This document shows, piece after piece, positions 4,929-8,805 of a stretch of 8,805 bases of DNA (within the stretch, counting starts at the first letter, position 1; the number at the start of each line of letters is the position of its first letter). The stretch covers positions 1-8,805 of the forward strand of contig JAVEYH010000134.1 in NCBI GenBank assembly GCA_034003585.1, in the 5' to 3' direction. The position numbers and the translations under genes were made by a program. The stretch comes from JAPXSY01 sp034003585. GTDB taxonomy: Bacteria > Verrucomicrobiota > Kiritimatiellia > RFP12 > UBA1067. The notes beneath the pieces were generated by a model. The model saw only the letters and a list, made by a program, of their open reading frames with translations. It was not told where the DNA came from and ran no database searches.

Positions 4929-7274
4929 CTAAAAGAATCGGATCAGCGTCCCTGCGGGAACCACGCGCGCGGCCAGGGTCGTCCCGTCGCCCGACAGCAC
5001 GGCACGCCAGTAGGGATGCCCGAGTCCGTCCAGCGTGACGGCCAAAGGATCGGTCTTCGAAACGGCACCGGAAACCGTCAGCACCGGAATGCCGGCCTGC
5101 AGGTCTTCGACGGTGTAACCGGTCAACGCGAGGACCGCGCCGTCTTCGAACACCGCATCACCGCTCACGGACAGCGTGCCGGAAGGATCGCTCTTGTCGC
5201 GCGAAAACGCGCTTCCCGCGCGATAGCGCACGCTGCCGTTGACCGTGCCGCTGCCTCCCAGTGCCGCGCCCGCTCCGTTGGTCAGCACCCCGCCCGGCGC
5301 CAGCGTGAGCGTGCCGTCGATGCGCGAGGCGGTGCCCGACGCGGTTTCCGCGCTGAGCAGGGTCGCCGAAGTCAGGGTCAAGGCCGCGCCCGCGTCCACC
5401 GCGACACCACCGCTCAGATGCGTCGCGCCGGTGACCGCCAGCTCGCCGGCCTCGACCCCTACCTGCCCTGTGAAGGCGTTGTCCGGCGAGGAGAGGGTCA
5501 CCTTGCCCGCGCCCTTTTTGGTGAAGCTCCCCGCGCACCCGGTTGCATTGCTCAACGCCTGCGGGATCGTCAGCGTGCCGCCGTTCGAATCGATGACCGC
5601 GCCGTTGTCCGTCAGCGCGGCATCCAGGATGTTGGCGACAAACGCACTCTCCGTGCCGCCGCCCACGTAACGCAACGTGCCGCCGTCGAACAGGATTTTG
5701 GAAGAAGGCGCAACCGACCGGGTGATTTTTTTGGTCGTCAGCACACCCCCGGCCAATTCGAGCAGTCCGGCGGCGGTGGTGCCGTAGCCGACATAGATTG
5801 TCGTGTTCGTCACATAGGTCTCGCCCCCCGTGATCCGCATCACGCCCGAGCCGCCGGTGGCTGAAGACCCGCTGCCGCCGATCCTGAAGATGCCCCCCCG
5901 GAAATCATTGGTGCCGCCGTTGATCGTCACCCTGCCGTTGGAGCCGGGATCCCATCCCACATACAGCGAATTGACGCTCTGCTCGATCAGGTTGCCGCCT
6001 GCGATCACCAGTTCACTCGTGCTCACGGAACTGTAGCCCACGATCATGCCGTGACTCGGCACCTCGTGATAAAACGTGCCGCCCGTGATGACTACGCGTC
6101 CCACGCCCGATGCGTGCCGCCCGATACGTAGAACGGCGTTGCCCGCCACAATCAGCGAGCCGCCCGAGACCGTCAGATCACCCATCGCGCCGGCATTGGA
6201 CCCGAAGTTGACCTCGTTGCTGATCACCACCTCGCCGCCGGCAACGACCAGGCGTCCCGTGCTGCCGCCCGTGTACCCGAGTTGCATGATTCCGGGCGTC
6301 TCAAACCGGCCGCCCGACACACGGATCTCCGCCTCCGCGGCGGCGGAATTACCCACGTAAACCGTGCCCGGCGTGCGCAGCACCCCTCCCGTCTGTTCAA
6401 TGACGGACACCGTTTTGGATGCTTTCCCCATTTGAAGCGAATTGACTGCGAATACGCCGTCAACCAAAGCGACCCGGCTTGTTGCCGCCTCGTCGGACGA
6501 TAAGCCCATGTAGAAAGAACCGGTGTTGGACACCGTCCCGCCGCGGATCAGCAGAGTGGGCATCTGACCCGTTCCCGGCCGGTAATTGAAAGACCCGGCA
6601 CCGGAAAAGAAGGCGTTGGTCCGGACATCGATCACGGAATTCCCGTAGAAATTCACCGCCCCGGAATGGCTGAAGGCGCCCCCCTCGAAAAGTGCCCGTG
6701 CCGTCGTGAATAGCGTCAGGCTATTGCCGTTGGCATTCCGCACCGCCTCGTAGAGCCCGTTGGTCATCCAAAAGGAGGGTTTGTTCTCCGGCGGCGCCCA
6801 CAGCACCAGTCCGACGCTCTGATGATCGCCGCCCAGGACTTCGATGGTTCCGCCGTTGCTCATGGGATCGGCCCCCAGCGATTTGCGGAAGCGTGTGACG
6901 CCGCTCTCCAGAATCAGATTCCGGCCGGCGCCGAACGTCGACACCGCCTCGCCCACCTCGAGCATGCCGTTGCGGAAGCGCACCGTGCCGGCCTCCGAAA
7001 ACGCGAAGGCGCCTGTCCGCCAGGTACGGCCCGCCAGATCAAAGGTCACGTCCGCGCCCACCGTCGCCGACGTGTTGGTCGCGTCGTCGGAGAAGGAAAC
7101 CGCATAAGGCCCGGTTTGCGTGAACGCGACCGGGTCCGCCCCGCCGGGCACCCCGGCAGGCGTCCAGTTTGAATCGGTTTGAAAATCACCCGACACCCCG
7201 TTCCACGAATACTCCGTGGCCGACGCGGCACCGGTCATCAGCACACCCAAAAACAGGACTAGCGCTTTTTTCAT
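4929..7274 (-). CDS. Secreted autotransporter-associated beta-helix repeat protein
   Basis: A 781-residue exported protein. The signal peptide is residues 1-19 (KK, hydrophobic core ALVLFLGVLM, cleavage after ASA). The mature start (SWNGVSGDF, DSNW, PAGVPGGADPVAF) is the usual opening of autotransporter-associated proteins. Residues about 240-531 hold roughly 11 units of 24-30 residues centred on a GG turn (for example 245, 296, 321, 346, 371, 398, 426, 453, 483, 509), alternating with VG/IG turns, as expected for a right-handed beta-helix. A passenger-type repeat follows (GSFTKKGAGKVTLSS at 582-596, NAFTGQVGVEAGELAV at 599-614). There is no clear C-terminal beta-barrel and no PEP-CTERM tail; the protein simply ends LIRFF. 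I chose the ATG at 7274 (AGGGG upstream); a TTG two codons earlier is less likely. The role may be surface glycan binding or matrix. It is probably under the same regulator as the operon. Confidence 0.88.
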   Translation of the reverse strand: MKKALVLFLGVLMTGAASATEYSWNGVSGDFQTDSNWTPAGVPGGADPVAFTQTGPYAVSFSDDATNTSATVGADVTFDLAGRTWRTGAFAFSEAGTVRFRNGMLEVGEAVSTFGAGRNLILESGVTRFRKSLGADPMSNGGTIEVLGGDHQSVGLVLWAPPENKPSFWMTNGLYEAVRNANGNSLTLFTTARALFEGGAFSHSGAVNFYGNSVIDVRTNAFFSGAGSFNYRPGTGQMPTLLIRGGTVSNTGSFYMGLSSDEAATSRVALVDGVFAVNSLQMGKASKTVSVIEQTGGVLRTPGTVYVGNSAAAEAEIRVSGGRFETPGIMQLGYTGGSTGRLVVAGGEVVISNEVNFGSNAGAMGDLTVSGGSLIVAGNAVLRIGRHASGVGRVVITGGTFYHEVPSHGMIVGYSSVSTSELVIAGGNLIEQSVNSLYVGWDPGSNGRVTINGGTNDFRGGIFRIGGSGSSATGGSGVMRITGGETYVTNTTIYVGYGTTAAGLLELAGGVLTTKKITRSVAPSSKILFDGGTLRYVGGGTESAFVANILDAALTDNGAVIDSNGGTLTIPQALSNATGCAGSFTKKGAGKVTLSSPDNAFTGQVGVEAGELAVTGATHLSGGVAVDAGAALTLTSATLLSAETASGTASRIDGTLTLAPGGVLTNGAGAALGGSGTVNGSVRYRAGSAFSRDKSDPSGTLSVSGDAVFEDGAVLALTGYTVEDLQAGIPVLTVSGAVSKTDPLAVTLDGLGHPYWRAVLSGDGTTLAARVVPAGTLIRFF

Positions 7275-7286
7275 TTTCAACCCCTC

Positions 7287-7304
7287 TCACACGAAACGCT
7301 TCAT
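7287..7304 (-). other. Possible 5-codon leader ORF (MKRFV)
   Basis: An ATG at 7304, with GGGG 6 bases before it, opens MKRFV followed by TGA. The stop lies 12 bases before the secreted protein's ATG and directly before its ribosome site (GAGAGGGG). It is in frame with the main gene. It may be a short upstream ORF affecting translation, or chance. Confidence 0.25.
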
Positions 7305-7326
7305 GACACACCCCATTCACGAGTGA

Positions 7327-7332
7327 AGTGTA
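7327..7332 (-). promoter_or_regulatory. Candidate -10 element of the secreted repeat protein gene
   Basis: TACACT on the minus strand (4 of 6 to TATAAT). It begins 22 bases past the operator and lies 53 bases before the ATG at 7274, exactly as TATCAT does for the catabolic operon. The hexamer itself is weak; the matched geometry is what supports it. Confidence 0.42.
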
Positions 7333-7354
7333 AGCCGCCCGCCAGAAATCCAAA

Positions 7355-7392
7355 AGTCAGGTTTGCGGCATTTTTTTATCAGAATAACGAAC
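7355..7392 (-). promoter_or_regulatory. Bipartite direct-repeat operator, copy 2 (regulator / secreted protein intergenic)
   Basis: On the plus strand this has AGTCAGGTTTGCG at 7355-7367 and TTATCAGAATAACGAAC at 7376-7392, with a T-tract where copy 1 has an A-tract. The half-sites TCAGGTTTGCG (7357-7367) and TCAGAATAACG (7379-7389) are again 22 bp apart. It lies between two divergent genes: its left end is 81 bases from the secreted protein's ATG, and its right end is 6 bases before the regulator's probable -35. It could therefore serve both activation of the secreted protein and autoregulation. Confidence 0.72.
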
Positions 7393-7398
7393 TTGCGC

Positions 7399-7427
7399 TT
7401 TACTCTCCGACGCGGGTGTGGTGTAAT
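7399..7427 (+). promoter_or_regulatory. Candidate extended -10 promoter of the regulator gene
   Basis: TTTACT (7399-7404), a 17-bp spacer, then TGTAAT (7422-7427, 5 of 6 to consensus), preceded by TGG, which gives an extended -10. Transcription would start about 7 bases later, at or next to the ATG at 7434. Confidence 0.5.
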
Positions 7428-7433
7428 CGAAAA

Positions 7434-8639
7434 ATGAAAACCATACGCACGCGACTGCCGCATGTGGTGTTGTGGCTGCCGACCTCCATCAAAGCCTGCC
7501 GCGAACTGATGCGCGGGGTCCTGAATTTCGTGCATTTTCACGGACCCTGGGCTTTGTATCTGCTCGATGAGCGAACCAGCCGGACGGGCGGTTTCGATCC
7601 CGTGGCCTGGGGCTGCACCGGCATGATTGTCGATATGCGCAACCGGGAACAGGCCGAACGGCTTCTGGCGATCGGCGTGCCGGCCGTGCTGTCGCATGTG
7701 CCGGACGACCTGTGCGACGCGCGCAGCCCGTTGTCGGCCTACAGCCGGCTGCAGTGCGAAAACAGCCTGATCGGAATCCGGGCCGCGGAACATTTGATAG
7801 AACGGCGCTATCGTCACTTCGCTTACGTCGGTGATCCGACGAACGCCTCCTGGTCGGCTGCGCGGCAGCACGCCTTCGGCAAGCGTCTCCGGCAAAACGG
7901 CTTCACCGGCTTGCTCTATCCGTGTCCGACGCGAAACGAGTGCCTCAACTTTTCCGAGGAGCAGAATAAACTCTGCGCCTGGCTGACGAAACTGCCCAAG
8001 CCTGTCGCGCTCTTCGCGGCCAACGACGCACGGGCGCGTCAGGTGCTCGACTCCTGTCTGAAAACCGGATTCGCGGTGCCGCAGGAGGTTGCCGTGCTGG
8101 GGGTCGACAACGACGAGCTGATCTGCGAGACCGCCCAGCCGCAGCTCTCCAGCATTCAGATGAGCACGGAACAGGCCGGATTCGAGGCGGCGCGCCGGCT
8201 CGACCGGATGATGCGCGGGAACCCCGGCGGCACAAGCCGCCAGCCCGTGATCTCCTTCGGCTTCTCGCATCTCGTAGTGCGGCGCTCCACCGAGATCGTG
8301 CAGATTGATGACCCGCTCGTGGCCCGGGCCGAAGAGTTCATCCGCATCAACGCCGCCACCGTGATCACGGTCTCCGACCTGGTCCGCCATCTTCGCGTTT
8401 CCCGGCGCTGGCTGGAAAAACGCTTCAAATCGCAAATGGGCCACACCCTATACGCCGAGATTCAGCGTGTCCGGCTGCAGCGTGTGCAACTGCTGCTGCG
8501 GGAATCGTCCCTGCCGATCGAGGAGATCGCGGTCCTCTGCGGCTTCTACGGCGCGAGCCATCTCGGCACGCTCTTCAAGCAACACGTCAAGACAACCCCG
8601 GGCGCCTATCGCCGCGCGGTGCGTCAGCATGGACTATGA
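7434..8639 (+). CDS. XylR-like AraC-family transcriptional regulator with LacI-type sensor domain
   Basis: A 401-residue cytoplasmic DNA-binding regulator, the usual XylR-type length. Residues about 8-285 form a periplasmic-binding-protein-like sensor; recognisable parts are ALFAANDARARQVLDSC (192-208) and VPQEVAVLGVDNDELICET (215-233), then LSSIQ, as in LacI-family effector domains. The C-terminus (about 295-395) is an AraC DNA-binding domain with two helix-turn-helix units: VSDLVRHLRVSRRWLEKRFK (313-332) and PIEEIAVLCGFYGASHLGTL (361-380), followed by FKQHVKTTPGAYRR. The ATG at 7434 fits the family's start; no ribosome site precedes it. A longer in-frame start at 7323 would run through the operator and is rejected. 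The probable targets are the two 38-bp operators. The effector is unknown, presumably a sugar or intermediate of the adjacent pathway. Confidence 0.95.
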   Translation: MKTIRTRLPHVVLWLPTSIKACRELMRGVLNFVHFHGPWALYLLDERTSRTGGFDPVAWGCTGMIVDMRNREQAERLLAIGVPAVLSHVPDDLCDARSPLSAYSRLQCENSLIGIRAAEHLIERRYRHFAYVGDPTNASWSAARQHAFGKRLRQNGFTGLLYPCPTRNECLNFSEEQNKLCAWLTKLPKPVALFAANDARARQVLDSCLKTGFAVPQEVAVLGVDNDELICETAQPQLSSIQMSTEQAGFEAARRLDRMMRGNPGGTSRQPVISFGFSHLVVRRSTEIVQIDDPLVARAEEFIRINAATVITVSDLVRHLRVSRRWLEKRFKSQMGHTLYAEIQRVRLQRVQLLLRESSLPIEEIAVLCGFYGASHLGTLFKQHVKTTPGAYRRAVRQHGL

Positions 8640-8805
8640 AAAGCCCCGGGCACCGCCGCTTGCCTTCCGTTCCGGCCGCGGCACATCCGCGGCCCTGACC
8701 CGTTCCGTCAACCGCTCCAGAAAAACACGCAGGGCCAGCGAGAGAATGTGATCCCGGTTTGTGTTGTACCCGAACCGTACCGGAAGGTTCCGGTCCAATT
8801 CACGG
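8634..8805 (-). CDS. C-terminal end of an unrecognised protein (partial)
   Basis: The last 56 codons of a minus-strand gene entering from the right edge, ending in TAG at 8636-8634. The visible protein has NLPVRFGYNTNRDHILSLAL followed by RVFLERLTERVRAADVPRPE and ends in GARGFS. The middle (about HILSLALRVFLERLTERV) could be an amphipathic helix, and the tail is Gly/Arg/Pro-rich and probably disordered. I do not recognise the family. It is convergent with the regulator and overlaps its last 6 bases. Support is the open frame with protein-like composition; it could still be a chance open frame. Confidence 0.5.
   Translation of the reverse strand, partial: RELDRNLPVRFGYNTNRDHILSLALRVFLERLTERVRAADVPRPERKASGGARGFS

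Noticed and set aside
7285..7295. TCTCACACGAA identical to the outer end of the hairpin arm
   Set aside because: An 11-base match with no second arm nearby; it overlaps the ribosome site of the secreted protein and is probably coincidence.

Overview
The window reads as an accessory carbohydrate-use locus from a GC-rich Gram-negative bacterium, most likely of the Verrucomicrobiota / Kiritimatiellota / Lentisphaerota group. That placement is an inference from three things seen together: a XylR-type AraC regulator with a LacI-like sensor domain, a secreted autotransporter-associated repeat protein, and a sugar-acid catabolic gene set next to a secreted glycosidase-like protein. No rRNA, tRNA, CRISPR array, transposase or phage gene was seen.

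Layout. Five minus-strand genes run right to left as a probable operon: an enolase-superfamily acid-sugar dehydratase (4523-3354), a DHDPS/NAL-family aldolase or dehydratase (3303-2401), an SDR dehydrogenase (2397-1648), an MFS transporter (1634-351) and the start of a secreted GH127/DUF1680-like protein (292 to beyond the left edge). Upstream is a 405-bp gene-free stretch holding the operon promoter, an operator and a long hairpin repeat. Next is a 781-residue secreted beta-helix protein, also minus strand (7274-4929). A XylR-like regulator reads the other way (7434-8639). The 3' end of an unrecognised minus-strand gene (from the right edge to 8634) overlaps the regulator's stop.

How the genes may work together. 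The dehydratase would make a 2-keto-3-deoxy sugar acid, the DHDPS-family enzyme would cleave or further dehydrate it, and the SDR would do an oxidation or reduction. The MFS protein would import the sugar or sugar acid that the secreted glycosidase may release. The substrate cannot be fixed from sequence; a uronic, aldonic or L-arabinose/deoxysugar acid all fit.

Main discovery. A 38-bp bipartite element occurs twice, ungapped with 29/38 identity (4604-4641 and 7355-7392). Once it precedes the catabolic operon, and once it lies between the regulator and the secreted repeat protein. Each copy holds two half-sites in direct repeat, 22 bp apart, as expected for an AraC-family operator. In both copies the spacing to a -10-like hexamer and to the start codon is identical to the base. 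This points to a two-promoter regulon in which the XylR-like protein controls both the surface protein and the catabolic operon. The regulator itself seems to use an extended -10 promoter placed so that its mRNA would be leaderless.
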